NCBI GenBank assembly: GCA_040081265.1
Contig: JBEBGV010000001.1
Span: 62,001 to 126,000, forward strand
Direction: 5' to 3'
Source of the DNA: JBEBGV01 sp040081265
GTDB taxonomy: Bacteria; Acidobacteriota; Vicinamibacteria; Vicinamibacterales; UBA2999
Length of the DNA stretch: 64,000 nucleotides
Positions 8,366-17,546 of this stretch are shown here, piece after piece. Numbering within the stretch: position 1 is the stretch's first letter; each line of letters starts with the position of its first letter. The position numbers and the translations under genes were made by a program. Under the pieces are notes generated by a model. That model worked only from the letters and a program-made list of their open reading frames with translations, ran no database searches and was not told where the DNA came from.

Positions 8366-8956
8366 TCGGGGCCGCACATGCTCTCGGTGTCCCTCACTCG
8401 ACTGGTTACGGGCGAGGTCACTGAGGGCCGAGAGGCTCCGCTGGAGCACGTCTCCGGTCGCACCGGCAACTCCACAGTCACCCTGCCGGATCGCCTCGAG
8501 CGAGGCGACCGCCATGTAGACGAGGTTTCGAAAGTGCACGTCGTCGTAGTCGTTGATAGCCTGCTGCCGTGCTGTGTACTCGCTGACGGCGTCCGCAATG
8601 GCGTCGTCCAGACACTGGTTCAGCGTGCGAAACTCGTCAGCGCGGATGGCTACGCCGGTGTCCACTGCCAAATCCGTTATGGCCTGGCACACACCGCCGT
8701 AGTCGTGGACGAGTTGGTCGACCGTGAATGCTTCGGCGAACAGGTCGCGTCCGTGCTCGGCCGCGCTCGCGCTCATGTCGCTCGCGCTCGCGGAACCGTG
8801 GCGCAGGACATCCACGAGCTGGTCCACGAACACAGGAATCCCTGCGTCGGGCCTGACCGCAGTCAGCGCACCCGCCCGCCTCGTTTTCTCCGCCCACCGA
8901 TCGAGAAGCTCGGTTCGATTTTGGCTGATGAGATCGGCCAATAGCATGGTCGGCAT
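8276..8956 (-). CDS. RsbRD-N-type sensor domain protein, probably a truncated histidine kinase
   Basis: From the start at MPTMLLADLISQNRTE (8956; 8947 is also possible) about 170 residues match the RsbRD N-terminal helical sensor domain often found at the front of soil-bacterial histidine kinases. Features are the GIPVFVDQLVDVLR helix, a SAAEHGRDLF segment, FTVDQLVHDYGGVCQAITDLA and FRTLNQCLDDAIADAV. After DVLQRSLSALSDLA the sequence becomes low-complexity Arg/Pro/Ser and runs 90 bp antisense into the ATPase gene, with no HisKA or HATPase domain. I infer that the gene lost its kinase half. It could still act as a stand-alone sensory partner. Confidence 0.7.
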   Translation of the reverse strand: MPTMLLADLISQNRTELLDRWAEKTRRAGALTAVRPDAGIPVFVDQLVDVLRHGSASASDMSASAAEHGRDLFAEAFTVDQLVHDYGGVCQAITDLAVDTGVAIRADEFRTLNQCLDDAIADAVSEYTARQQAINDYDDVHFRNLVYMAVASLEAIRQGDCGVAGATGDVLQRSLSALSDLARNQSSEGHREHVRPRLRLRLQPSTPSRFQEFKRSKNENAGTERQ

Positions 8957-9020
8957 GCTCGCAATCGTAACGTCCAGCCAGGCGGCCGGCTGTTCCAAAT
9001 GGCACATGACCTAGGCTACG

Positions 9021-10013
<993 letters not shown>

Positions 10014-10039
10014 GACTCGCGTCTGTTTCGTAGGGCGGT

Positions 10040-10070
10040 ACGTAGGGCGGGTCGAAACGACCCGCCGGCC
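10040..10070. repeat. REP-like palindrome, copy 1
   Basis: TACGTA and GGGCGGGTCG are followed by AAA and the inverted arm CGACCCGCC (arms 10046-10054 and 10058-10066). It lies between the deoxyhypusine-synthase-like gene and a gene fragment. This copy has CG where most have CC at the arm tips, with both arms changed together, so pairing is preserved. Confidence 0.8.
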
Positions 10071-10071
10071 A

Positions 10072-10275
10072 TCAACCCCGCCGTATTGCGGCTAACGCAA
10101 GTCCCAGCAGCACCACGTTCACGAGGACGCCGATCCTGGCGTCCGGCCATCCCGCCACGCTCAGCAGCAGTGACGCGGCTGCAATCGCCATGAGCTTCCA
10201 CGCCCACGTCGCGCCGGTGGCGATGCCCACACCATCGATGGCAAACGTCACCGCGGCGAGAAGCCAGAGGACGCG
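10072..10275 (-). pseudogene. Fragment of a membrane-protein gene
   Basis: About 67 codons read RVLWLLAAVTFAIDGVG...ALAAIRRG. They form three hydrophobic segments with the look of a small integral-membrane domain. The open frame continues upstream to 10431, but that part is antisense to the SRPBCC-like fragment and shows no membrane character. The recognisable part therefore ends abruptly at about 10275, exactly where the opposite-strand fragment begins. I interpret it as a 5'-truncated remnant. Confidence 0.5.
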
Positions 10276-10277
10276 GT

Positions 10278-10724
10278 GGACTCTACAGCTACGACTGGCT
10301 GGATCGACTGTTCGGGTACCTCGATGCTCCGAGCGCCGAGAAGGTCTTACCGCAGTGTCAGCACCTGGCGGTCGGCGACGAGATTCGGATCGGATGGGGC
10401 GGAGGCTTCCCGGTGGTCGCCGTGGATCCACGGCGTGCGCTGGTATTGAGCGGACGTGCGGACGGCGTGAGCTGGGTCTGGCAGTTCGGCCTCTACCTCG
10501 TAGATGTCCGGCGCACCCGTCTCGTGTCGCGCAATCAGGTGCAAGTGCCGAGGACGGCCGGCTCGTGGCTGTTCATGCGTGCGATCGAGCCCGCCGCATT
10601 CCTGATGACGCGGCGAATGCTGCTCGGTATCAAGCGCCGCGCGGAGAGGCTGGCGGGGATCACAAGCAGCGACGATGCTATCCTGCCGCTCGGAGAGCGA
10701 AGCGATGCCGCTAGCGGTGTTTGA
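10278..10724 (+). pseudogene. 5'-truncated SRPBCC-like (polyketide cyclase/START-type) protein
   Basis: From 10278 the plus strand reads YSYDWLDRL, then LPQCQHLAVGDEIRIGWGGGFPVVAVDPRRALVLSG, WVWQFGLYLVDVRRTRLVSRNQV and MLLGIKRRAERL. This is the pattern of SRPBCC-type proteins that start with GWYSYDWIDNL and end with a conserved LLGIKRRAE. The N-terminal part and start codon are missing, and the sequence joins a foreign fragment at about 10276. An internal GTG at 10413 could give a 103-residue product, but the fold would be incomplete. Confidence 0.6.
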
Positions 10725-10911
10725 TGAGTGGGCGCTGACCGTCGATGCTCTGTGCCGAGCACACCTTGCATGTGGCTGGCGCGATTTGTGTGGTGACTCT
10801 GAACCCCTTCAACGCGGGTTCGAAGGGGGTGAGACTCCGATGGCCTTCGTCCGGTGGCTGACCGAGAAGTACGACCTCCAGTGGATCGACGGCGCCGGGC
10901 ACTCCAACTGA
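10705..10911 (+). CDS. Small hypothetical protein
   Basis: A 68-residue ORF begins with ATG at 10705, with GGAGAG about 9 nt upstream, and overlaps the end of the preceding fragment. The product is acidic and Trp/Cys-containing (FDEWALTVDALC, WRDLCGD, FVRWLTEKYDLQWID). I recognise no family. The clear ribosome site supports a real gene, and its place just ahead of the DUF2075 gene could mean an accessory role, but nothing in the sequence proves it. Confidence 0.45.
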   Translation: MPLAVFDEWALTVDALCRAHLACGWRDLCGDSEPLQRGFEGGETPMAFVRWLTEKYDLQWIDGAGHSN

Positions 10912-10939
10912 CGTTACTGGCCTGGGTTATCCTCCCTGG

Positions 10940-12925
10940 GTGGATCCCTCCCGGCCAGCGCGGGCAAGTTCAGCGAACTACGCAGACACGGTTGAAGGCT
11001 TCCTCGCGAGTGAATCACGCCACGTGCTCGGCGAGCTCACTCACGGGCACTCCCATGAGCAGTTGGACAAATCCCAAATCCGTGCCTGGGAGATTGAGAT
11101 CGAGATTCTAAAGGAAGCGTTGCCGGGGCTAAGCGGAAGTCTCTATCTCGAATTCAGTGTCCCCCGGCTCGGTAGTCGAATCGATGCCGTTCTCGTCTCA
11201 GGCCCCGCACTCTTTCCGATCGAGTTTAAGTGTGGCGAACAAAGGTTCACCCGCGACGCCTATAACCAGGCGTGGGACTACGCCCTCGACCTGAAGAACT
11301 TCCACCTCGGTAGCCATCAAGCGCTAATACTGCCGATGGTTGTGGCAACCGAAGCCCCGCGCGGGGATCTCGACTGGGCCCCGGCACACACCGACGGTGT
11401 CTATCCTCCGCGACGCTGTTCCCGTGCCGAACTCGGAAACGCGATTCGCAATGGTCTCTCCTCGGTCACCGGTGTTGCTCTTAATGCCGAAGCGTGGGGC
11501 CGCGCTCCTTACCAACCGACCCCCACAATCATCGAAGCGGCCCGAGCGCTCTATGCCCGCCACACGGTCGAAGCCATTACCAGGAATGACGCAGGCGCCA
11601 AAAACCTGACGGTAACGTCCTCGGCAGTTGAGGGGATCGTCGAGCGCACCCGGGCGAACAACGAGAAGGCGATCGTGTTCCTGACCGGAGTACCCGGCGC
11701 CGGCAAAACCCTGGTGGGCCTCAACGTCGCAACCCAGCGCCGGAATTCTACTGGCGCACGCGCGGTGTTCCTTTCCGGCAATGGCCCTCTGGTCGCGGTC
11801 CTTCAGGAGGCGCTCACCAGGGACGAAATGAGACGGATCGGCAAAGGCGAGCGCAAGGGCGCAGTCAAACAGAAGGTCAAGCCCTTTATCCAGAACGTAC
11901 ACCACTTCCGTGATGAAGGACTCCGCACTTCGGCCGCACCATTTGATCACGTTGCCATTTTTGACGAAGCGCAGCGCGCGTGGAATCGGCGCAAGACCGC
12001 CAACTTCATGAAGCAGCGAAAGGGTCTCGACGGTTTCACGCAGTCAGAGCCTGAGTTCCTGCTCTCCTATCTCGATCGACACGAGGATTGGGCCGTCATC
12101 CTGTGCCTGGTCGGAGGGGGCCAGGAAATCAACGACGGCGAAGCTGGGATCGCTGCGTGGTGCGAGGCCATTGAGTCGTCGTTCCCACACTGGCGGTCGT
12201 ACCTGTCGCCCGAGCTGTCGGACGCAGAGTATGCAGCCGCGTCCGCCCTCAGAACTCTGTCGTCTCGCTCGCCGGTCACAACAGACGATCGTTTACATCT
12301 GTCGACGTCCATGCGGTCGTTTCGCTCGGAGAAGGTCTCGGCGTTTGTGAAAGCAGTGCTCGACTGCGATGAAGCTGGCGCGCGTGCGGCGCTCGCTGAC
12401 GTCGCGCTTCGCTATCCAATTGTCGTCACACGCGATTTGGCCAAAGCCAAGGAATGGGTAAGAAGGCAGGCGCGAGGAACGGAACAGTTTGGTCTGGTTG
12501 CGTCTTCCCAGGCCCAACGGTTGAAACCACTTGCGGTCGACGTGCGGGTCAGCGTGGACCCCATACATTGGTTTCTCGGGGCCCCGAGCGATACCCGATC
12601 GAGCTACTACCTCGAGGACGCTGCCACCGAATTTCAGGTTCAGGGACTCGAAGTGGATTGGGCTTGCGTCGCATGGGATGCGGACTTGCGCCTGCATGAC
12701 AGCGGCTGGCGTTATCACTCGTTCCGAGGGGACTCCTGGACCAACGTTCACAATGAGGACCGACGACGATATCTCCTGAACGCCTATCGCGTTCTCTTGA
12801 CCCGGGCCCGCCAGGGTATGGCGATCTTCGTTCCCACTGGTGACGCGGCCGATCCCACGCGCCGTCCGGAGTTCTACGACGAGACATTCGAATACCTGAC
12901 AGGCCTGGGCCTCAGAACTCTTTAG
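10940..12925 (+). CDS. DUF2075/Schlafen-like helicase with N-terminal PD-(D/E)XK-like domain
   Basis: This is a 661-residue protein with two parts. Residues 60-110 show a nuclease-like pattern: E71 in LYLEF, D82 in RIDAVLV, and E95-x-K97 in IEFKCGE, the order E-D-ExK of the PD-(D/E)XK superfamily. Residues 240-650 form a superfamily-1-like ATPase: Walker A GVPGAGKT (250-257), Walker B AIFDEAQRAW (D342, E343), and a late arginine/coupling block EFQVQGLEVDWACVAW and NAYRVLLTRARQGM. This layout matches the DUF2075 (Schlafen AAA-type) helicase family, many members of which occur in defence contexts. It starts with GTG at 10940 and stands alone after a zone of gene fragments, which is consistent with acquisition. 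DNA or RNA substrate is unknown. Confidence 0.8.
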   Translation: MDPSRPARASSANYADTVEGFLASESRHVLGELTHGHSHEQLDKSQIRAWEIEIEILKEALPGLSGSLYLEFSVPRLGSRIDAVLVSGPALFPIEFKCGEQRFTRDAYNQAWDYALDLKNFHLGSHQALILPMVVATEAPRGDLDWAPAHTDGVYPPRRCSRAELGNAIRNGLSSVTGVALNAEAWGRAPYQPTPTIIEAARALYARHTVEAITRNDAGAKNLTVTSSAVEGIVERTRANNEKAIVFLTGVPGAGKTLVGLNVATQRRNSTGARAVFLSGNGPLVAVLQEALTRDEMRRIGKGERKGAVKQKVKPFIQNVHHFRDEGLRTSAAPFDHVAIFDEAQRAWNRRKTANFMKQRKGLDGFTQSEPEFLLSYLDRHEDWAVILCLVGGGQEINDGEAGIAAWCEAIESSFPHWRSYLSPELSDAEYAAASALRTLSSRSPVTTDDRLHLSTSMRSFRSEKVSAFVKAVLDCDEAGARAALADVALRYPIVVTRDLAKAKEWVRRQARGTEQFGLVASSQAQRLKPLAVDVRVSVDPIHWFLGAPSDTRSSYYLEDAATEFQVQGLEVDWACVAWDADLRLHDSGWRYHSFRGDSWTNVHNEDRRRYLLNAYRVLLTRARQGMAIFVPTGDAADPTRRPEFYDETFEYLTGLGLRTL

Positions 12926-12942
12926 GCAATGAGAGGGCGCTT

Positions 12943-12970
12943 GGCGGGTCCTTCCGGACCCGCCCTACGT
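12943..12970. repeat. REP-like palindrome, copy 2
   Basis: The arms are GGCGGGTCC (12943-12951) and GGACCCGCC (12956-12964) around TTCC, followed by CTACGTA. It lies between the convergent ends of the helicase and GYD genes, so it could also serve as a bidirectional terminator. Confidence 0.8.
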
Positions 12971-12985
12971 ACTTCGCCCTCGCAC

Positions 12986-13306
12986 CTACGATCCGGGCGG
13001 CGTGTAGCTGGTCGTCTTCCTGGCCGCCTTGTCGATATCCTCGGCGCTCAGCAGCACCCGGACGGACGCCCCGGCGGCACCGGTCGATGACACGGCCAGC
13101 GACATCGCCGCCGCGCTCACAGCGTCCGGCAGCTCGGCGATCACGATGGCGTCAGCACTGCCGAAGGCGAAGTAGAAGACCTCCATCTTGCCGCCCAGGC
13201 TCTTGATGGCTTTCTGCGCCGCAGCCCGTCGCTTCGTGCCGCCGTCCTTCAATACACCCTTCGCACCCTGGGCCGTGTAGGCCACTTCCAGCAGATATTT
13301 CGGCAT
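12986..13306 (-). CDS. GYD domain-containing protein
   Basis: The 106-residue cytoplasmic protein starts at MPKYLLEVAYTAQG (13306) with an AAGGAG ribosome site. It shows the ferredoxin-like repeat of GYD proteins: YLLEVAYTAQGAKGVLKDGGTKRRAA, IKSLGGKMEVFYFAFGSADAIVIAELPDAVSAAAMSL, ending in LLSAEDIDKAARK. The family has no established enzymatic role. It stands alone, divergent from the DoxX pair with about 40 bp between starts, so the promoters may overlap. Confidence 0.85.
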   Translation of the reverse strand: MPKYLLEVAYTAQGAKGVLKDGGTKRRAAAQKAIKSLGGKMEVFYFAFGSADAIVIAELPDAVSAAAMSLAVSSTGAAGASVRVLLSAEDIDKAARKTTSYTPPGS

Positions 13307-13345
13307 CGCGTCTCCTTGTGAAGAGGGAATGATAGTCTTTCGCCC

Positions 13346-13789
13346 GTGACAAACACAGACAGAGACCGCGCCTGGGCGATCTTCACCGCCCGCACGATCC
13401 TCGGCATCGTCTTCTTCATTGCCGGCGTCTACAAGGTGTTCATGTGGGGCCCGCTCGAACATGCGCGTCAGCTGTTCGTCGTGCCGTACTCGGACACGTT
13501 CCTGCCCGTGTGGGCGCTCTGGGCAACCGGCGCCGCGGTGCCTGTCATCGAGCTGATCACGGGAGCGCTGGTGCTGATTGGCCTGTGGACACGTCCCTCG
13601 CTCTTCATTCTGGGGGGCATCCTGATCTTCGTGTCGTTCGGCCACCTGCTGGTGCAACCGTCAACGTCGATCAACCCGTATATCCTGCCGCGTTCCGCGC
13701 TGCTGCTCGTCGTGCTGCTCTTGCCAGCGGCCGCTGACCGCTTCTCGCTGGACGGTCTGCTCGCGCGCCGCGCGAAAGCGAGGGTGTGA
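13346..13789 (+). CDS. DoxX-family membrane protein (first of tandem pair)
   Basis: The 147-residue protein begins with GTG at 13346 and has four hydrophobic helices with the DoxX signatures RTILGIVFFIAGVYKV, AVPVIELITGALVLIGLWTRPS and SINPYILPRSALLLVVLLL. DoxX/DoxD-like proteins are small membrane proteins linked to thiol or quinone redox chemistry; the biochemical role of this branch is not known. The stop overlaps the start of the next gene (GTGATG), so the pair is coupled. Confidence 0.85.
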   Translation: MTNTDRDRAWAIFTARTILGIVFFIAGVYKVFMWGPLEHARQLFVVPYSDTFLPVWALWATGAAVPVIELITGALVLIGLWTRPSLFILGGILIFVSFGHLLVQPSTSINPYILPRSALLLVVLLLPAAADRFSLDGLLARRAKARV

Positions 13790-14232
13790 TGGGCTTCGAG
13801 ACGGCGTGGGCGGTGTTCGTGCCGAGAACGATCCTCGGCTTCGTCTACCTCTTCGCAGGGATCCACAAGATCGTCAACGTCGGCCCACTTGCCTACGGGC
13901 AGGCCCTGGCCATGACCGACGGCGCACGATTCTTCCCCGCCGCACTCCTCACAGGTGTCGGCACGCTCGTACCCTTCATGGAAATCGCTTTGGGCGTGCT
14001 GGTCCTCGTCGGACTGTGGACACGACCTGCGTTGCATGCGCTGGCGGTACTCCTCTGCCTGATCGCAGCCGGCTATGGCGTGAGCGGACTGCTGCACCCG
14101 ATGGGTGCAACCGCGATGAACATCACGATCGTCAATACCTTCATCCTGCCCCGTGCCGCGCTGATCATCGTGACGCTGCTGATTCCGGCACACGCCGATG
14201 CACTCTCGGTAGACCGCCTGCTGGGACGATAG
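13789..14232 (+). CDS. DoxX-family membrane protein (second of tandem pair)
   Basis: The 147-residue paralogue of the preceding gene has matching segments RTILGFVYLFAGIHKI, LVPFMEIALGVLVLVGLWTRPA and VNTFILPRAALIIVTLLIPA. The two are clearly related but divergent, which indicates an old tandem duplication and possibly a heterodimer. ATG 13789 overlaps the stop of the first gene as TGATG; a GTG at 13786 is also in frame. Confidence 0.85.
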   Translation: MGFETAWAVFVPRTILGFVYLFAGIHKIVNVGPLAYGQALAMTDGARFFPAALLTGVGTLVPFMEIALGVLVLVGLWTRPALHALAVLLCLIAAGYGVSGLLHPMGATAMNITIVNTFILPRAALIIVTLLIPAHADALSVDRLLGR

Positions 14233-14235
14233 CGC

Positions 14236-15762
14236 TTACTCCCCGTCGAACTGGTCAGACGAGGGCAGTGGGGATTGCGGGGCTGGGTTCAGGGCGGCGT
14301 CGGCAATTCCGGCGATCAAGCCGGCAAACACCGGCCCGTGGAGTGGTGTCACGCTGTACCAATACAGCAGGCCGAGCAGACCCCGTGGCCGGAACCTGGC
14401 GGTCTGCACCAGGGTGGAGCCTGGCTTACCGTCGGCGTCCGCTGATGCTGCGATTCGGAACTCGAGCACGGCATCACCGGGGACGCGCATCTCCGCGCGC
14501 AGGGTCAGTGAGCGCGGTGGCTCAATGGCCGCCACCCGCCAGAAACCTACGGCATCGCCCCAGGCCAGCTGCGTCGGGTGGCGTCGATTGCGCTGCCACC
14601 CGGGACCACCAATCAGGCGGTCGAGAATTCCCCGGGTAATCCACAGAGGGTTGTAGCGATACCACCCTCTTCGCCCGCCGAGCGTGGCAACCGCGTCGAA
14701 GACACCCTGCGGGGACGCCGCAACAAACAGCTCTCGCCGATCCTCGAACACCTTGCCCCCGGCCCAGTCGGGATCCCCGCGCACCGGACCTGCCGCGGTC
14801 CACGTACTTTCGACGTCGGCGCGAGCCTCGGCGTTGAGTGCACGCGCAATCGCTTCTCTGACGCCAAGGAGAGGTTGCGGCATCAAACCTGCCGCTTGGG
14901 GATCGGTCACCACCACACGGTTGCGGAGGCCCTCAGCCAGCGGCTGAGCAATGGCGGCATCGACGGGCGAGATCAGATGAATCCAGAGAGCACTCACCCG
15001 CGGGGTGAAGAGCGGCACAGGAATGATTCGCCGACGCGGGAGCCCTCGCAGCTCCGCCATCAACTGAATCAGCGTCTCGTAGGTGACGATGTCTGGCCCG
15101 CCGATTTCGAGGGTACGCCCACTGGTCTCGGGCACCTCCAGACACGTCACCAGATAGTGGAGGACATTGCGCACTGCAATCGGCTGGCACTCGGTGCGCA
15201 CCCAGAGTGGCGTGAGCATCACGGGCAACCGCTCGGTGAGGTAACGCAGGATCTCGAACGACGCCGACCCCGAGCCGATGATCATCGCGGCCCTGAACGC
15301 GGTCAGCGGCACCGGTCCCTCGGCCAGAATACGTTCGACCTCGCGGCGAGAGGCCAGGTGCTCGCTGAGCCGATCACTGCTCTGCGACCCGAGTCCCCCG
15401 AGATAAATGATCCGCTCGACGCCCGCCGCGGCCGCCGCGCGATGGACGGTTTCAGCCAGTTCACGGTCGCGCTGAGCGTAGTCGTGACCTGCGGACATCA
15501 TCGAGTGGACGAGGTAATAGAGCGCATGACACCGGTCGAGGGCAGCCTTCAGCTTCGGCTCGTCCTCGAGGTCAAGGCTCACGATTTCGACATTCGGGTG
15601 CGAACTCCACGGCCGGTCCGCGATCTTGCGGGGTGACCGGACAAGACACCGCACGCGGTAGCCCGCCTCGAGGAGCCTGGGCACCAGCCTGGTGCCGATG
15701 TAGCCTGTCGCACCCGCCACGGCAACGAGCACAGAGCCACGCACGGGAGCAGCCATCTCCAT
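14236..15762 (-). CDS. SDR-type NAD(P)-binding protein with C-terminal DUF2867 domain
   Basis: The protein has 508 residues, with start MEMAAP at 15762 (15756 also possible). The N-terminal 300 residues form an atypical SDR domain: nucleotide motif VAGATGYIGTRLVPRLLEAGYRVRCLVRSP, followed by LYYLVHSMM, RIIYLGGLG and a TAFRAAMIIGSGSASFEILRYLTERLP segment. The C-terminal 170 residues (RRELFVAASPQGVFDAVATLGGRRGWYRYNPLW ... PRGLLGLLYWYSVTPLHGPVF) are DUF2867, an SRPBCC-like domain commonly fused to this SDR type. The substrate is unknown; a quinone or lipid ligand has been suggested for such pairs but cannot be shown here. Divergent from the secreted Lon-N gene. Confidence 0.85.
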   Translation of the reverse strand: MEMAAPVRGSVLVAVAGATGYIGTRLVPRLLEAGYRVRCLVRSPRKIADRPWSSHPNVEIVSLDLEDEPKLKAALDRCHALYYLVHSMMSAGHDYAQRDRELAETVHRAAAAAGVERIIYLGGLGSQSSDRLSEHLASRREVERILAEGPVPLTAFRAAMIIGSGSASFEILRYLTERLPVMLTPLWVRTECQPIAVRNVLHYLVTCLEVPETSGRTLEIGGPDIVTYETLIQLMAELRGLPRRRIIPVPLFTPRVSALWIHLISPVDAAIAQPLAEGLRNRVVVTDPQAAGLMPQPLLGVREAIARALNAEARADVESTWTAAGPVRGDPDWAGGKVFEDRRELFVAASPQGVFDAVATLGGRRGWYRYNPLWITRGILDRLIGGPGWQRNRRHPTQLAWGDAVGFWRVAAIEPPRSLTLRAEMRVPGDAVLEFRIAASADADGKPGSTLVQTARFRPRGLLGLLYWYSVTPLHGPVFAGLIAGIADAALNPAPQSPLPSSDQFDGE

Positions 15763-15796
15763 GAAAGGTACACCGCTCTGGGTTAGACTCGCACCC

Positions 15797-16471
15797 ATGC
15801 ACCGCAGGGCGTTCGGCCGGCTCGGCTTCTCTGTCCTCCTGCTCCTGGCTGGACGGCCCGCCAGGGCCCAGCGTGTGGCTGAGTTCGTGCCGGACGTGCT
15901 GCCGCTTCTGCCCGTCACCGACGGCGTCATGTTCCCGAACGTCTCGAACGAAATCCAGATCCTCGCGCCCGAGCACAAGCTGCTGATCGAGGACGCGGTG
16001 AAAGAAGACAGTCTGATCGGCCTGGTCACCCTGACACCCGCAGCCCCGACAGCACCGCGCGGGCGCGGTGAGATCTTCCCGATCGGCGTGGTGTGCGTGG
16101 TCGACGATGTGCAGCGGCCCGCGGATGGGCGCCTCTACATCAGGGTGCGGGCGGTCATGCGTTTCAAGGTGATCAGCGAGGACAGGACGCGGGCGTATCG
16201 GATGGGCCACCTCGAGCTCAAGCCGGAGACGCTGACTCCAGCCGACGCGATGACGCTCAGCACCCTGCGCGAGCAGATCGACGAGCTGGTGAAGATCGTC
16301 GAGCCGATCGTCCTGCCAAGACGCGCAGACGATGACCACATCAACGAGCTGGCGTTCTACCTCGACATCGACCTGTATGAACGCCAGTCGCTGCTGGATC
16401 AGGACGGGATCATCGCCCGCGCACGGGCGATGATCGAGTTGCTGACGATGAAGGCGGCGAATAAGCGCTAG
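15797..16471 (+). CDS. Secreted protein with Lon N-terminal (substrate-binding) domain, paralogue 1
   Basis: A signal peptide (MHRRAFGRLGFSVLLLLAGRPARAQ) precedes a Lon substrate-binding domain: LPLLPVTDGVMFPNVSNEIQILAPEHKLLIEDAVKEDSLIGLV, FPIGVVCVVDDVQ and LYIRVRAVMRFKVISED. A C-terminal helical bundle follows (YERQSLLDQDGIIARARAMIELL). There is no AAA or protease domain. The Lon N-domain normally recruits unfolded substrates inside the cell, so a secreted stand-alone form is unusual. I set the start at 15797 because the upstream ATG at 15761 lies in the divergent promoter region. Its stop shares CTAG with the convergent lipoprotein gene. A second copy is at 57412-58134. Confidence 0.8.
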   Translation: MHRRAFGRLGFSVLLLLAGRPARAQRVAEFVPDVLPLLPVTDGVMFPNVSNEIQILAPEHKLLIEDAVKEDSLIGLVTLTPAAPTAPRGRGEIFPIGVVCVVDDVQRPADGRLYIRVRAVMRFKVISEDRTRAYRMGHLELKPETLTPADAMTLSTLREQIDELVKIVEPIVLPRRADDDHINELAFYLDIDLYERQSLLDQDGIIARARAMIELLTMKAANKR

Positions 16472-17511
16472 TTCGCCGGCAGAAGACCGAGCTGGGCCGG
16501 GAAGATCATCGCATCGATGATGAACCAGTTTTCCTTCAGCTTGCCCCCCTCCCACTTCACGATCTCGATGAACGGCACCGTGGCAGCTTTGCCAGTGGCC
16601 TTGCTGATGCCCATCGGCCGGTACGCGGCCGTGTTGGTGCCCGCGAATGTTCCCTCGGCGACTGTATAGTCGCCTGCGCCCCACACAGAAGTCAGCGTCA
16701 GCATCGCGTCGGGAAAGGCGGTAAAGAGCCCTTGGATCAGCGCGGAATTGCCCTTGCTGTCCAGGTCCTTGGGCTGCGTCTGGTCGTGGAACACCACATC
16801 GGGCGCGTTGAACGACTCGATGCCGGGGATGTCGTGCTTGTTGAACATCTCGAGCTGAGCGCGGTACGCGGCCGCGTTGGCACGCTCGGTCTCCGATCCC
16901 GTCGCCGCCACAATCACGGGCGACGCCACACCGGTCGTCGTGAGCGGGCGGCCAGGAGCCGGACTCAGCCCGAGCTGATTCATGAACGTGCCGTTGTCCT
17001 GATAGCTGGCTTCCTTGATGGCCTTGTCACCGGCAGCGTTGCCCTGAACGATGTGCGCCATCAGATACCCGATCGGCTTGTTCGTCGCCGGCGTCTCTTT
17101 GCCGTCAGCTCCCTTGAGCGGGCCGGAGTTGGTGCCGGTCATCAGGGCAAGGCTGGCAATTGTGTCGCCGCTCGTGAGGACCAGCTGAAGCGCTCCCTTG
17201 AGGTCTGGAACCGCAGTGGCGAACTGTTGAGAGGAGGCGAGCACGGCGTCTGGGCCCTTCGCGGTCGCCATGGTCATGTCCTTCTGCACCGATTCGATCT
17301 CGTCGGCGTAGCAGCCCTTGAACGCCTCCCACGACTTGCTGTTGAACAGGCTCCAGCAGTTCTGGTACCACGCCACCCGCTCGGCCGAGGTCGCCACCTT
17401 CGGCGCAGCCGGCGCCTGCTCGGTCGTCGCCGGCTGTGATCCGCCGCAACCCGCGGCGACAACGCCCACGACAACCACCAGTCCAAACCAACGTGAAAGC
17501 TGACGTGTCAT
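16468..17511 (-). CDS. Lipoprotein with two NTF2/SnoaL-like domains
   Basis: The 347-residue protein starts at 17511 with a lipoprotein signal (MTRQLSRWFGLVVVVGVVAAGC; lipobox VAAGC). Two repeats of a SnoaL/NTF2-like fold follow: residues about 50-160 (WYQNCWSLFNSKSWEAFKGCYADEIESV) and about 200-340 (YRAQLEMFNKHDIPGIESFNAPDVVFHDQTQPKDL ... FIEIVKWEGGKLKENWFIIDAMIFPAQLGL). The second repeat resembles ester-cyclase-like proteins. Such domains bind small ligands or catalyse simple rearrangements; the role in the envelope is unknown. A pair of REP palindromes sits between it and the TonB receptor gene, so it is probably a separate transcription unit. Confidence 0.8.
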   Translation of the reverse strand: MTRQLSRWFGLVVVVGVVAAGCGGSQPATTEQAPAAPKVATSAERVAWYQNCWSLFNSKSWEAFKGCYADEIESVQKDMTMATAKGPDAVLASSQQFATAVPDLKGALQLVLTSGDTIASLALMTGTNSGPLKGADGKETPATNKPIGYLMAHIVQGNAAGDKAIKEASYQDNGTFMNQLGLSPAPGRPLTTTGVASPVIVAATGSETERANAAAYRAQLEMFNKHDIPGIESFNAPDVVFHDQTQPKDLDSKGNSALIQGLFTAFPDAMLTLTSVWGAGDYTVAEGTFAGTNTAAYRPMGISKATGKAATVPFIEIVKWEGGKLKENWFIIDAMIFPAQLGLLPAN

Positions 17512-17546
17512 ACGCTTTGCTCCTTTGCAGTCACTTACGACCTCAC

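Noticed and set aside
14578..15636. Plus-strand open frame opposite the SDR-DUF2867 gene
   Set aside because: The minus strand shows the GATGYIG nucleotide site and DUF2867. The plus frame has antisense composition.
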